A stretch of 64,000 nt of DNA from Aricia agestis (GCF_905147365.1 NC_056412.1:10036001-10100000), one strand, 5' to 3'. Counted from the stretch's first letter, positions 32,191 to 43,714 are shown. Notes: generated from the sequence alone by a model not told the origin. Made by a program: numbers and translations.

Positions 32191-35100
32191 TTAACAATGA
32201 ATCAAGGAAATGGGAACGGTTGTAAAGAGGACAAGAAAAGAATATATGGTTGACATCCCCAACCTCAGCACCACAGGCATTATATTAAGTCTAGCAAGAT
32301 GGTCTGGCGAGCAAGTGTGGCCAAGTCTTAATCGTGATATAATACTACTACATTTTCTATTGAAATTCATACTATAAAACCATGGTTTTGATACAATTTC
32401 GGATTGAATACTATAGAAATGTGCTCCTTTTTGTTTATGACTTTGATCAAATGACGATTTCCATGACGTCTCTAAATGAATTTTGGGTAAAGTTAATAAA
32501 TCAGGGTAGTAAATTTTGTATGGATTTAAGTCACCACACGTTAGTGCATCATTGGCAAGAGAATCCGCTCTAACGTTTCCTTCTATTCCACAATGACTAG
32601 GGATCCAAGCAAATGAAACTGAAGTACCTTTCTTGGTAACATCTGTTAATAACTGTCTTATATCGAATATAACAGGATGTTGTTGTTTAATTTTAAATGG
32701 ATTCTTGTTAAGAGCTTGAATAGAACTTAGAGAGTCTGTAAAAATTATAGATTTTTTAAGTTTGGCTAATAAAATATATTCTAAAGCTTTTAAGATCCCT
32801 AAGCATTCTCCAGAGAATACGGTACATTCGGGAGGGAGTTTAATTTTTTGGACAATATTGTACTGGGAATGGAATACACCTACACCAACATGGCCATTAA
32901 TATTACTTTTAGAAGCATCTGTAAAGATATAATGATGATTTTTAAATTGTGTATTAATTATATCATTAAATCTTTCATTGGCCCTCAAAGAGTTCTTCTC
33001 TATATTAATGGTCAGAATATTTGGAGCGGACACAAGAGCCCCATAAGAAGAAGAAAAAATCGGTAATTTAGAAGAAGAATGAATAGGTGCAGTAAGAGAT
33101 TTAAATTTAAAATAGCTCACAATTAAACACGGGGTTTGTTTATTTAACCAGTATGAATTTTCGGAAATATGATAGGAAAGCGTTTGAAGTTTCGCAATAA
33201 TAGGATGATCATAAAGCTGAAGGCATCGAAAGAGATATTTGTCGGATAAATATTGACGGCGTAAATGTAAAGGAGGATCATAACATTCAACCTGCAAAGC
33301 GTTGATTGGACTAGATTTCATTGCTCCACATATAATTCTGAGGCATTTACTTTGGATTTTGTCTAAAGATTTAAATCCTGATACACGTCTAGGCTCCAAA
33401 AGGAAAGAGCCATATTCTAATATGCTGCGAATCAAAGCATTATACACTAATTTTAGATAAAATGGATGGGCACCCCACCATACGCCTGCTAGACATCTGA
33501 TGATATTTACATTTTTTTCGCATCTACTTACAACATAATCACAATGTGGAATTCCGGAAAGCTTTTCATCCAGGATGACACCTAAAAATTTATGATGGTT
33601 TTTTTGTGAAATGATAATGTTATCAAAAAATACTCTAACTTGAGGAGTTACGCGCATTCGACTAAAAAGAACTATGGAGCTTTTAGTTGGGGATAAATCT
33701 AGGCCGTGGTTGTCCAACCAACGCTTAAGAAAATGCAAGGCTCTTGTTAGCTTAGCGGAAGCATCATCAGCATTATTCCCTACAACATATAAGGTCAGAT
33801 CATCCGCATACTGCGAAATATCAACATCCAACAACTCTGCAATGGCCAATTCTAAATCATAAGTATATATGTCATATAACAGAGGGCTCAAAACTAAGCC
33901 TTGTGGTAAACCTTTGGTAACAATTCTTATGTATTTACGGCCATTATTATAGAAAATAATATATCTATCAGTTAACAGGTTTATAATAAATGAAATAATT
34001 TTTTTAGGAATTTTTAGACGTCTTAGTTTCTGTTTCAATATTGATATAATAACACTATCATATGCATTAGAAAGATCTAAAAAGGCCGAAAGAACGAATT
34101 TATTTGCGCTGAAAGCTAATCTTATGTCGGTGGTAAAAGAACTTAAGTTGTCATATGTACTTTTATTACGCCGAAAACCATATTGAGATGAAGAAAGCAG
34201 GCAGTTACTTTCAACGAACCACTCCAGGCGGTTTTTGACTAAATGTTCAATTATTTTTAGAAGAACAGACGAGAGGGCTATTGGACGATATGAAGATGAG
34301 AGGGAAGGATCTTTGTTTGGTTTCAAAATGGGTAACACTAGTTGACATTTCCACTCTGATGGAATATTGCCAGATTCAAAAATTGAGTTAATGATTCTAA
34401 GATAAACTGATAAACTGTTTTCGTTTAGATGAGAAATAAATGAATAATAAATACCATCAGGCCCAGGAGAGGAATCCGATACATACGAAAGTACATTTTT
34501 TAATTCGGCCATGGTAAAGGAGGAATTTAATTCTGAAGACTCTTCATTTTCATCTATTGTACTATTGTTATGAAATAGGTTAGGAAGATTGACTGTAGGA
34601 GGAGCAAGCTTGTCAAGAAAATCATTTGCAATAGAACTAGGAAGAGAAACAGAATGAGAAGTATTGTATGCAGATTTGAACCTCCTAATATTTTGCCAAA
34701 CAACAGTTGGAGGAGAATTCGGGGACAGAGAGGAGCAAAATTTTTGCCAACTTTCAGATTTTTTCTTTTTGAAAAGTAATTTGGTGCTATTTATAATGTT
34801 TTTCAATGTCCAATAATTTTCAAGAGACATATTTGTACTATACATTCTTTCAGCCTTCTTTCTCCTTTTTACAGCTTCCGTACACTCTTTATCCCACCAC
34901 GGTGGGCTGGGAATGGAAGATGATTCATTTTTTATTGGAAAAACTTCATTAGCACTTTCTATCAAGACATCTGTAAAAACGAGAGCATCAATAGAGTCAT
35001 CTTCATTTGGAAATATCTGTGACAGTTTTACATCAACTTTACTACTGAATTTCTTCCAACATTTATCGGTGACATTATTAAGGTTATACCTGGGAAATAA

Positions 35101-35775
35101 TCTGACATTTTGAATAGGAGCCTGAGAATTATCAAAAGGAGAGGTAGTTAATATGGGGAAGTGATCGCTTCCAAAAGTGGATGATAGAACCGAAGATGTT
35201 AATTGTGTTACAAACTGTGAGGAGCAAATAGTCAAATCAACAACGCTTTTGCCTTCTGTTGGACTAGTGCGCCTTGTGGGCTCACCAGAATTTATAACAC
35301 ATAGATTATTCAGATCTAAAACACTTAGCAGCTTGTTACCATAACTATTAGTAATGGAGCTTCCCCATGACTGGTGATGACAATTAAAGTCACCTGTTAT
35401 AATTAAAGGTCTTGGTAAAGAGCTTAAAATGTTATTAAATTCATTTAAAATATTAATAGAGGCATGGGAAATATATACAGAGACAAAACATATATTATTT
35501 ACACTAATTGCTATAATAGATAGCTCTGAACTATGTACAGGGATATCAATAAGGCTAAAAGGGTAGTTTTTCTCAAGGAGAAAGGCTACACCACCATAGC
35601 CGTCTAACCTATCTTCTCTAATTGTATTATAATTCTTAAATCTAAAAGTACTACTTGGCCTAAGCCAAGTTTCTGAGAAAGAAAATAAAAAAGGATTATA
35701 ATTTCTTAATAAATAAGCTATGTCACTTTTTTTATTAACTACACTTCGAGCGTTCCACTGAATGATCTGGGCCAT
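32191..35775 (-). CDS. LINE ORF2: AP-type endonuclease, reverse transcriptase, RNase H; frameshifted C-terminus
   Basis: 1,194 residues. Endonuclease: N8, E35, GDFN at 128-131 and SDHF at 203-206. Reverse transcriptase: FLDLSNAYDS (D567), GLPQG, and the YADD box at 656-659. RNase H: D953, E990, D1014, H1061 and D1071 (TDAS, GECLGILKALE, FTDSLSSI, IPSHCGIEGN). All expected catalytic residues are present. After LARLNIMP, near 32280, the frame slips: the next frame encodes CGAEVGDVNHIFFSCPLYN, the zinc-finger-like end usual in this group, while the annotated frame runs into unrelated residues and stops at 32191. A small deletion is therefore likely, and the copy may be inactive despite intact enzyme domains. 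Confidence 0.9.
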   Translation of the reverse strand: MAQIIQWNARSVVNKKSDIAYLLRNYNPFLFSFSETWLRPSSTFRFKNYNTIREDRLDGYGGVAFLLEKNYPFSLIDIPVHSSELSIIAISVNNICFVSVYISHASINILNEFNNILSSLPRPLIITGDFNCHHQSWGSSITNSYGNKLLSVLDLNNLCVINSGEPTRRTSPTEGKSVVDLTICSSQFVTQLTSSVLSSTFGSDHFPILTTSPFDNSQAPIQNVRLFPRYNLNNVTDKCWKKFSSKVDVKLSQIFPNEDDSIDALVFTDVLIESANEVFPIKNESSSIPSPPWWDKECTEAVKRRKKAERMYSTNMSLENYWTLKNIINSTKLLFKKKKSESWQKFCSSLSPNSPPTVVWQNIRRFKSAYNTSHSVSLPSSIANDFLDKLAPPTVNLPNLFHNNSTIDENEESSELNSSFTMAELKNVLSYVSDSSPGPDGIYYSFISHLNENSLSVYLRIINSIFESGNIPSEWKCQLVLPILKPNKDPSLSSSYRPIALSSVLLKIIEHLVKNRLEWFVESNCLLSSSQYGFRRNKSTYDNLSSFTTDIRLAFSANKFVLSAFLDLSNAYDSVIISILKQKLRRLKIPKKIISFIINLLTDRYIIFYNNGRKYIRIVTKGLPQGLVLSPLLYDIYTYDLELAIAELLDVDISQYADDLTLYVVGNNADDASAKLTRALHFLKRWLDNHGLDLSPTKSSIVLFSRMRVTPQVRVFFDNIIISQKNHHKFLGVILDEKLSGIPHCDYVVSRCEKNVNIIRCLAGVWWGAHPFYLKLVYNALIRSILEYGSFLLEPRRVSGFKSLDKIQSKCLRIICGAMKSSPINALQVECYDPPLHLRRQYLSDKYLFRCLQLYDHPIIAKLQTLSYHISENSYWLNKQTPCLIVSYFKFKSLTAPIHSSSKLPIFSSSYGALVSAPNILTINIEKNSLRANERFNDIINTQFKNHHYIFTDASKSNINGHVGVGVFHSQYNIVQKIKLPPECTVFSGECLGILKALEYILLAKLKKSIIFTDSLSSIQALNKNPFKIKQQHPVIFDIRQLLTDVTKKGTSVSFAWIPSHCGIEGNVRADSLANDALTCGDLNPYKIYYPDLLTLPKIHLETSWKSSFDQSHKQKGAHFYSIQSEIVSKPWFYSMNFNRKCSSIISRLRLGHTCSPDHLARLNIMPVVLRLGMSTIYSFLVLFTTVPISLIHC

Positions 35776-37234
35776 ATTGTAGAATATTAATTATACATTG
35801 AATTAAAGGGGCAACGATGGACGGTATATTATCGTTCTGTGAGTGGGTTTGTAATAATGATATTACATCTGTAAGTGAAGAAAGTTCATTCTTGTAATTG
35901 TTTATTATACCTTTATTGTATTCATGTACTGATGTTGTGTTTTTTTCTAAATTATCAAAAGAAAACTCTTTTACCACATTGTTATGGGCAATTTTATCAT
36001 AACCTTTCATTGGTCTATAAGGAGCACGAGGCTTAGCAACTACAGTTTTTTTGTATGATCTATTATCAGATGAACTATTATTATTATTAGTAGATAAATT
36101 AAATTTAGGAGTGGATAGTGTATCTGAATAAGATTTATATGAGGAAGGAATTTCTTTATTGGCCTCTGCATAAGAGACACAATGTTCAGCCATGTGTATT
36201 TTTATAGATTTTTGCCTATTAAACTCTGGGCATATTTTGTTATTAGCCATATGATGGCCAGAACATAAGCAACAGAAATATTCATGCTCATTAACACTAC
36301 AAGAATCCATATCATGTTCCTGACCACACTTGATACACCGTGATTTTGACCTACACTGAGCTTTGGTATGTCCATACCGACAACATTTGAAGCATTGTAT
36401 AGTGGGAAAGATGTAGAGCTCAACTGGTAGTGAATTATAACAAATAAAAACTCTTTTTGGCAGAACCCTACCATCAAAGTATACAACAACTGACTGAGTC
36501 GGTTTCCATACAGGAGAACCCTCCACCATTGTTTTATAATTTAAGCGTCTGACCTTCACAACTTTACCACTACCGGTAGGTGTAGAAATGTTATTTATTA
36601 TTTCCTCAGGTGACCATTCAACTGGTATACCCCTCACAATACCTATTCTAACGACATTAAAAGATGGTATAAAAGCTTCATAATTATTGTCAGCGAGTAT
36701 TGAATTATTAATAAATGTATTAGCATCTTTGTAATTTTGAAATGAAACAGAAATTCTGTTCCGACCAATTTTTTTTAGAGAGCCATTAATAATATTATAA
36801 ATGTTATTTTTAATTAAAAAGTCACCAAAGGTGATGGGGTGTAGTTGCGTACCATCAGAGACATTTTTTGTAACTTTTTGTACATGAATTAAATAAGGGG
36901 AAACATCATTTTCATTATATAAATTTCTGCCAATATGTTTTCTTTCTGTCTCAGGTGCTGAGGCTGAGGATACACGCATGCTAGCAGCATTATCCTTTTC
37001 AAGTATACACTTACAATTAATACGATTTCCCGCGCTATCTCTAGTTACTTTGTTACATTGTTTGCACGTCAGCTCGTCAATAAAATCATTACGAGATCGT
37101 TTGTACGTTCTTTGACTTATTGACTCTTCTGTGTCCATATTATTGGACTCATCAAAATCCAACGTAACAAAATAACCGGGCTGTGGAATTGGGCCACAAA
37201 AATTCCCGCCTCCGGGATCCGGAGGTCGATTCAT
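35735..37234 (-). CDS. LINE ORF1: nucleic-acid-binding protein with three zinc knuckles
   Basis: 499 residues. It binds element RNA in the retrotransposition particle. Seen: a basic, Ser-rich N-terminus with a C-x2-C pair at residues 57-60; a probable RNA-recognition-like fold around residues 150-275 (RISVSFQNYKDANTFI, VVRIGIVRGIPVEWSPEEI); then three knuckles, C281-C284-H289-C294, C300-C303-H307-C312 and C321-C324-H328-C335; and a Ser/Asn-rich tail. Its end overlaps the start of ORF2 by 41 bases, so ORF2 is probably made by reinitiation or a similar coupling. The reading frame is intact. Confidence 0.9.
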   Translation of the reverse strand: MNRPPDPGGGNFCGPIPQPGYFVTLDFDESNNMDTEESISQRTYKRSRNDFIDELTCKQCNKVTRDSAGNRINCKCILEKDNAASMRVSSASAPETERKHIGRNLYNENDVSPYLIHVQKVTKNVSDGTQLHPITFGDFLIKNNIYNIINGSLKKIGRNRISVSFQNYKDANTFINNSILADNNYEAFIPSFNVVRIGIVRGIPVEWSPEEIINNISTPTGSGKVVKVRRLNYKTMVEGSPVWKPTQSVVVYFDGRVLPKRVFICYNSLPVELYIFPTIQCFKCCRYGHTKAQCRSKSRCIKCGQEHDMDSCSVNEHEYFCCLCSGHHMANNKICPEFNRQKSIKIHMAEHCVSYAEANKEIPSSYKSYSDTLSTPKFNLSTNNNNSSSDNRSYKKTVVAKPRAPYRPMKGYDKIAHNNVVKEFSFDNLEKNTTSVHEYNKGIINNYKNELSSLTDVISLLQTHSQNDNIPSIVAPLIQCIINILQYGPDHSVERSKCS

Positions 37235-37403
37235 AGTACAAAAATAAATACACTTACCGAGAAGAAAATATAAAATAAACTAGAAAGATAATTAAAACTA
37301 AATATTTACAAAAATATGTACAATATTCCCGCACTGAACACTAATAAACAAATAAAATTTGAGGAAAACACGACCGCCCGCGTTCGAGTTTCCCGCCGTC
37401 CCC

Positions 37404-37415
37404 ACCACAAATATT
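37404..37415. repeat. Right copy of 12-bp LINE target-site duplication
   Basis: ACCACAAATATT next to the LINE 5' end; marks the 5' boundary of a full-length insertion. Confidence 0.9.
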
Positions 37416-38727
37416 GCAGGCTAGTAATGGCGGATGACAATTGAATTTTTTTTTCCATATAATGGCACTTCGGCTTCGGCGGGAAAACAATATTCTTTAA
37501 ACAATTTTGTCTATATTATCGTCAGGTCAGTCAGGTCTAAAGTTTAGTCAAAGTCTAAGTATAAAGTCAATACAGTCAAGAAGTCAAGTCGGTCGATTCA
37601 GTAAAGTGGTAGGACGCTTTACTGAAACTTTTGATGGAGTTTTGGAGGGAACACAAAAGAGCACGTTTCTGGTTATTACATCACTCTCCTACACTTGTGC
37701 ACGATAACGAATATTTAATGGTTAATATCCTACCAATATTACACATTAAAAACCCAGATAACACAATTTTAGGAAAATAATATAAAAACACAACATCACT
37801 CTTTCACACTTACAGTTATCTTTTTTCACTTACGTAAAAAAGCATAGGCAAAAAAGAAATAGTTTTAAGATTATGCATTTCTCTCGACGACTTGACGCGG
37901 ACGTACCTAATCAATTATATACATAGACAATTGCTTCATGTCCTTGTGTTTCTTATGTCATTGTTATTATCATAGAGATAGAAACGCAACGCAAAGTTTG
38001 CAATGCCATCGTATAATTCTATTATATACCTATTTCAAAGATATGAATTAGAATACCCTAAAGCCCACACTAAGGCCAAAAGGCACAATACGAGGGCATA
38101 AAGGCATAATATGAGGGCACCGCGTGACTGGTGAGTCGTGACTTCGTAAGTCGTTCATCTCCAGCTCAGCCAGTCAGCAAATACTATGTAGTAAGTAGCA
38201 ACCCCTGCTGCATTTGACATTATGATGAGCATGTGACATGTTAAAACTTAAATAATGAGGTTATACCCTTAGATAAAGTATTATAGTCTAAAACATGTCT
38301 AAAAGATGTAATCTTAGTCCGTCATCTTTGTAGCCAAATTATTAATTGATGTGACATTTTTAGCACTAATGCCTTATATAGCACGAATAAGGGATTAATA
38401 AACTTATAAATTATTATCTTTTTAGCTTACAAAAATACCTTTATATTTATATTTAATGTTAAATCCACGTGTTTGAGGCATTCTTTGACCATTCTTATGG
38501 TTTATTATTTAGCGGAACCACAAAACTCAACAATATCTAGCATTAAATGTTCACTAAAAACCTTTAGGTACATGAAATATGCAGACCGACTCCTTTGTTA
38601 TGTCCTAGTAAGTAGGACATAACATTACACGCTTTTGACGCTTATACACCGATATAAGGCTCTCTCCAGTCTATAGTACCTCAATGGTACCCTGCCGGCT
38701 GCCTCAGACCACTGACCTCGCTATCTT
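37416..38727. other. Intergenic, no gene recognised
   Basis: Contains a decayed 'gtcaggtcagtcagg / gtcaagtc' tract near 37522-37590. No coding signal. Confidence 0.35.
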
Positions 38728-38730
38728 TAA

Positions 38731-39350
38731 TGTCGGCTGTACACTCTCGCCGAGAGCTCTCGGGCGAGAGTCTCGTGCGAGAGCCCCTTGCCCGAGCGTG
38801 ATTATGTAGGTACATTCTCGCTTAGTTCAATCGCAGTTATGAACTTAGAGAAGATGGACCATTATTTTCTCTATGAGATGGACGAAAACACTTCTCTTGC
38901 AGCTGCCGTAGCTCTCTGTGCTATGAGCTATTATAAATAATTAAAATTAGTAATTACCAAATATTTACACAATAAAAAATTTAAAAAATGGCGAAAACGT
39001 ATCTACTATCAATGATCATTGATCACCATTTACCATGCATCGAAAGATATCATTGTAATCCAAAGATCTTTAATCATATTTAATTTTATTTCTCACAGAT
39101 AATGACTGATAATGACGTTTATTATTGTTATTTTTCTGTTCTGCACTGTCTAGCGGCGCGACTAGTAGTGAAAAACGCGAGAGTGTACAGTAATGCGCTC
39201 GCTATCCTCGCGAGACCCTTTTTCTCGGGCGCAAAATACCGACACCGGACCGAGAGGGTCCGAGACAGGCGAGACGAGGCGAGCACACCCATTTACAGTC
39301 TCGCACTCGGGCCGCCTCGCAGTGTCTCGGCGAGAGTGGTACAGCCGACA
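38731..39350. mobile_element. Foldback element of 620 bp with TAA duplication
   Basis: TGTCGGCTGTACACTCTCGC ... GCGAGAGTGGTACAGCCGACA, flanked by TAA at 38728-38730 and 39351-39353. Arms contain many 'ctctcg/cgagag' units; the centre is AT-rich and unrelated. Confidence 0.88.
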
Positions 39351-39860
39351 TAATACGCGTATTATAATATTAAGTCAGTGCCCCTTAATTTACCAAAATA
39401 CCACACTGTTTTAATTAACTTTCTTTCTTCCAAATTCCGTTACCTACCTTTTTATTTTCCTTCCGCCGTTCCTTACCTTTTTACCTTGTCTGTGGCACAA
39501 CATACGCATCCTCTGTGTCAAGTTGCCAAAATAGAAGAAAAAGTCAAAGTCAGTGCCCCAGACAAAATTTATACTCGGATTTACGAGCAAAGCTAATTTA
39601 AAAAAGAGGTCGGACTTAGAAAAAAAATTACGTCGGTTATTAAAGTTTAAGTTAAAAACCGCAGATTAAACTTTCTAACAGCCGTTTTAAACAGCCAATC
39701 ACTGTCGATCTTGCTTCAAAATTAGCCAATGACAGTCGATCTTGCCTATAAATTAGCCAATCATAGTCGATCTTGAATCGAATCAAATCGAATTGTATTT
39801 TTGTCTTTTAAGTCCCACTTCTTGTTATGTACTTTATATTCTCTTTGCTCTTATGTCTTA

Positions 39861-39991
39861 TGCCGCGGCCGCATATGCGTAGTGCTTCGCGCTAAAAACG
39901 ATACAGGATACTATAATTGGACGATCTGCGTAATTTATCGTCTCATAGCACAAAGCTTCGGTCGATAGACGCTGCAGGTGCGGCCGGGCCG
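39861..39991. mobile_element. Foldback MITE with TTA duplication, 131 bp
   Basis: TGCCGCGGCCGCATATGCGT ... GTGCGGCCGGGCCG, flanked by TTA at 39858-39860 and 39992-39994. A solo arm (aatgccgcggccgcatat) lies at 764-781, next to the truncated LINE tail. Confidence 0.75.
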
Positions 39992-40135
39992 TTAAGAGCA
40001 AACTATTTAAACGGGCCTTAGGTATTTCCGTCAAAGAACTGCTAATGCCACGCTAATGCCTATATCATAATTTATACGTTTTTCTGGTATTGACCGGAAA
40101 GTTCTCGAATGTCGCACACGAGCAAGTCACATAGA

Positions 40136-40891
40136 CGATGGTGACACAAAATAACATATTATGTCATTTGTACCAGTATGGCGGTTCTTTAGGGGTCTAA
40201 TTACGTAAAGGCAAAAAGGAAAATGATGGTCATAGCGCGGCGCGGCGCGGCGGCCCAATCGCGTGGGCGTTAATCGAACGCGTCGGATAAATAACGAGTG
40301 TCGAACGATTTGTTCCACAAAAATGCTTGTATTTTCAGATAGCGTAATGCCATAATTTTCGGGTGTGAGTTACAACCCGCCATACCGACGCAAATACACA
40401 GGGGCGTGCACAGGAATATGATACAGGGTATGACGGAATACATTATTTTAAATAAAACAATTCAACCATTTGTACCAGGCTAATTTTTGCATAGCTAATC
40501 ATCGTCGAGTAGCGCGTTATTAAAGGAGTGAGCACACTGAGGCGGGCCGTGCCGGGGCTCAGCGTGCCGGAGCTCATCGCAAAAATCCGCCTCCATACAA
40601 TTTGTATGGAAGCGGATGCGCGTATCGCACAGTGTCGGGGCGCAGCGGATTTCCGCTTCCATACAAATTGTATGGAGGCGGATTTTTGCGATGAGCCCCG
40701 GCACGCTGAGCCCCGGCACGGCCTGTCTCAGTGTACTCACTCCTTTATCCGACGCGTTCGATTAACGCCCCCGCGATTGGGCCGCCGGTGCGAGCGCTAT
40801 GACCATCATTTTCCTTTTTGCCTTTACGTAATTAGAACCCTGAAGAACCGCCATACTGGTACAAATGACCTAGTATATTGTGTCACCATCT
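40136..40891. mobile_element. Foldback element with a second foldback inserted
   Basis: Outer arms of about 150 bp: 'gatggtgacacaaaataaca ... cgaacgcgtcggataa' at 40136-40292 and its inverse at 40745-40891. The inverse is interrupted at its inner edge by the MITE at 40523-40744. The short frames reported over it are arm artefacts. Confidence 0.8.
40523..40744. mobile_element. Foldback MITE with TTA duplication, nested
   Basis: AAGGAGTGAGCACACTGAGG ... CAGTGTACTCACTCCT, flanked by TTA (40520-40522, 40745-40747). The arms repeat 'gccggggctcagcgtgccgg' and 'cgcaaaaatccgcctccata'. Confidence 0.85.
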
Positions 40892-40909
40892 CCCGGTCTA
40901 ACAGGCGAC

Positions 40910-41450
40910 AGCTTATTTGTCTTGGCTTCACAGTCGAACAGCTTACAGCACACTTGACACTGTCGGCGGCAGTCAACGGCAGTCGGCGGCACGCGTCGGG
41001 GGCACGTGTCCGCAGCAGTCGACGGCAGCCGTTGACGTTGAGCCGTTTCGGAGGAGTACGGTAACTAACGTAAGATTAAACCGTACTCACTTTTCAAATA
41101 TAATTTTACTAAAAAGCAGTAAAAAATGTAAAACATTGTTATATCCGCTGTGATTGTGAAATATCAACTTTTTAGATCGCTAGTTCGACGTTAAATTAAT
41201 ATTGCACAAATCTGTCAAACGGTGTCGCTTTTATAGTAGAGGTGGTGGTATGGTGCACGGTGGTAGGCCCCCAGTTGTGACGTACCGCCTAACTAAAGGT
41301 AGGTAAGCGTCCACAGGTCGGTATCGTACGCAACGGACATCTCGCATCAAACGGATATTTTTTTCACAGTACGTCCACTGTATCGGCAGCGTACGGATTA
41401 CCGACTAGCCTAGTAGGTAAATGCATGCTCAAAAGGGGGGTGTGGATGGA
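40910..41450. other. GC-rich then AT-rich intergenic stretch, no gene recognised
   Basis: Bases 40955-41060 repeat 'cggcagtc(a/g)(a/g)cgg' units. No coding support. Confidence 0.4.
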
Positions 41451-41789
41451 AAAGTCGAAAGCAGAAATTTTGACTTAGGAACTTTGTTTGGACTAAGCTA
41501 TACCAGTATTCTATTATAAAATAAATAAAAATAAAATAAAAAATAAAAATAAAAATTGCTCAACTCCAGTCAATTCTCGTCAACTTTGGCGTCACGACTA
41601 CATCAAGCAATTTGCGGTAACAAGCATCAATATTGCGCAATACAATATTGAGCGATGTGGCCATCGAATATTTGAGCGATATGAAATAAATTGCTCCAGA
41701 TCGCTCGATTCGTATCGCCGAGCAATTATTACCGTAATTATTGCCAGTGTAAGCGCTTCTTTAGGTTCTTGTTATATTACAGTGAGTTA

Positions 41790-42049
41790 GTGTAAACACC
41801 GTTATCCTTGAAACCATCCAATAAGCCCATCAAAATGAACAACTTTTTCTATGAGAACAATGCTGGGAACTCAAAAAAAATGCCGTCTTCATACCCATAC
41901 GGATGCCCGGATCGGCAATTTGTATGGGTATGTAGGGGTATGAAGACGGATTTTTTTGAGTTCCCAGCATTGTTCTCATAGAAAAAGTTGACGGGCTCAT
42001 TTGATGGTTTGAAGCTGTTCTGAGGTTTGAAGGATAACGGTGTTTACAC
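41790..42049. mobile_element. Palindromic MITE of 260 bp, TA-flanked
   Basis: GTGTAAACACCGTTATCCTT ... AGGATAACGGTGTTTACAC. The inner half is nearly perfect (ttctatgagaacaatgctgg mirrored by ccagcattgttctcatagaa). Confidence 0.88.
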
Positions 42050-42317
42050 TAACATCTTGTATATATATATATATATATATATGACCAAGACCACTATGCT
42101 TTTTACATAGATGCCATTTGTTAAAAAATCATGGCGACCTCCATAACTGATCTTCTCTATTACGCAATAAATTATTGCGACTATAAATTGAGATGTAAGC
42201 TATCCTATCTTTTAAGCTGAATTGAATTGCACACGGTCTACAAATCAAATTTTAAATCGGTTCAGTGATTTGGGAGTCCATCACAGGCAAACAACGTGAC
42301 TCGTAATTTTTATGTAC

Positions 42318-42655
42318 TAGCTGACCCGGCAATGCCATAAATTATTTCTAGTAAGTATCAATAAAAAGTAGATAAAAACCTATTCTCAGGCGGCAGGCCT
42401 TGGGCAGGCCTAACGAATGTACCATCGAGGAAATTTATTCCTAGGCAGTTGACAGACCCACGTCATTTGGTCGGCTTATGTCAATTCAATGTTAACTGAG
42501 AATGTGATCAGTCGACTGGGTTTGACGTAACGCGACCAAATTACTTAGGTCCCCCATCTGCCTAGGAATCAACTTCTCTGATAGTGCATACAAAATTTCA
42601 TTAAAATCGGTTGAGCCGTTTTGGAGGACTTCACGCACAAACACTGGCACGAGAA
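42318..42655 (+). mobile_element. RTE-like LINE fragment with an inserted repeat
   Basis: Begins 'tactagctgacccggcaatg', ends 'acaaaatttcattaaaatcg gttgagccgttttggagga'. Bases about 42425-42575 (cctaggcagttgac ... gcctaggaatcaacttctc) form an inverted repeat also present, reversed, at 57040-57175. Confidence 0.6.
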
Positions 42656-42662
42656 TTTTATA

Positions 42663-42921
42663 CAGGGTGTAACAAAAATAAGTGATAATACTTTAGGGTG
42701 TGTACGTGTTCCTTGTAGAGAGTTCACTGTGAAAGTAGCAGCGCTGAAAGACCAAAAATTTTTTTCACTTTTGTATGGGGAAACTCGTGACGCTCGGGCC
42801 GTTGCCCATACAAAAGTGAAAATTTTTTTTCGTCTTTCAGCACTGCTACTTTCACAGTGAACTCTCTACAAGGAACACGTACACACCCTAAAGTATTATC
42901 ACTTATTTTTGTTACACCCTG
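42663..42921. mobile_element. MITE family 'CAGGGTGTAACAAAAATAAG', full-length palindrome
   Basis: 259 bp, arms of about 115 bp almost perfectly inverted (CAGGGTGTAACAAAAATAAG ... CTTATTTTTGTTACACCCTG), flanked by TA. Other copies: 14242-14363 and split at 24060-26047. Confidence 0.92.
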
Positions 42922-42923
42922 TA

Positions 42924-43545
42924 TATTAGATAAAGATTTCAAATTTTTCTTTCAACTTTACAACGTGAAGTGACCGTAAGTCAATGTTCGCTTTTAACTC
43001 ATCAATCCCCAAGCGACAGCCGGCTGCCACATAACAATTGAAAATTTATTGTGTCTGCGATACCCACGATAGAGGTGTTAAAAGTGCAGTACATTTTTTT
43101 GCGTCTTGGATTATTAACAACGCATTAAATCCATTCCAAATATGAAATAACAGTAAAGAAAAAAAACTATACAGAGCAATATTTTATTACATACAGTATT
43201 CACAGTAACAAAGTATACTGTAAGTCATGTTTAAGTCTTGAAATTTAATTGATAAGATATTTTTAAATGTCTTCCCATTCTCTTATCTTCTGAGTTTTGA
43301 CTCGTTTGATCGTCTAGTAATGTAAGGTTAAGGAAATTAACTTAGAGTAAAAATATGATACTATTTTATGCTTGCACCGTTCTTTACGATAGGAAATAAT
43401 GACACGTCAACAGAAGAAATAATAGTTGAATACTTGAATCGTTACTTCCTTTTTATTTTTAACAAAATTGAGTTGAACTTAGATAAAAGGTAATTACGGC
43501 CGGAGCTCGGGGACATTTAATTTACTGCCGTTTAGTCGTTATTTC
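42924..43545. other. Intergenic, no gene recognised
   Basis: No repeat or coding signal that I can support. Confidence 0.35.
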
Positions 43546-43548
43546 TTA

Positions 43549-43714
43549 TGTTCGGGCCACACTAACGAGAAATGCTGTTAATTATCGCGATAATGCTAAA
43601 ACTTGTTATAGCATTATCGCCTTTAATTAGTGGCATCTAAAGGCGATAATGCTATAACATGATTTAGAATTAACGCGATAATTAACGGCGTTTCTCGTTA
43701 GTGTGGCCCGAGCA
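43549..43714. mobile_element. Palindromic MITE with TTA duplication, 166 bp
   Basis: TGTTCGGGCCACACTAACGA ... TCGTTAGTGTGGCCCGAGCA, flanked by TTA (43546-43548, 43715-43717). Inner arms repeat 'gcgataatgct' on both strands. Confidence 0.9.

Larger units (their letters stand above)
31900..37403 (-). mobile_element. Near full-length I-type non-LTR retrotransposon (LINE)
   Basis: On the minus strand the element begins at about 37403 (GGGACGGCGGGAAAC), has a 5' UTR of about 170 bases, ORF1, an overlapping ORF2, a 3' UTR and a poly(A) tail (seen as about 21 T at 31900-31920). The 12-bp sequence ACCACAAATATT is repeated at 31888-31899 and 37404-37415, a target-site duplication of retrotransposition. 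ORF2 holds endonuclease, reverse transcriptase and RNase H, which favours the I group over Jockey. The insertion looks fairly young (ORF1 and almost all of ORF2 open, perfect duplication) but is not fully intact. Confidence 0.93.

Noticed and set aside
40495..41153. Frames of up to 178 codons on both strands
   Set aside because: They read through the arms of nested foldbacks; mirrored frames on both strands (STLRQAVPGLSVPGLIAKIR and the like) are what a palindrome produces.
42621..42942. Frames containing GVTKISDNTLGCVRVP on both strands and at 14218
   Set aside because: All three are translations of the CAGGGTGTAAC MITE arms.
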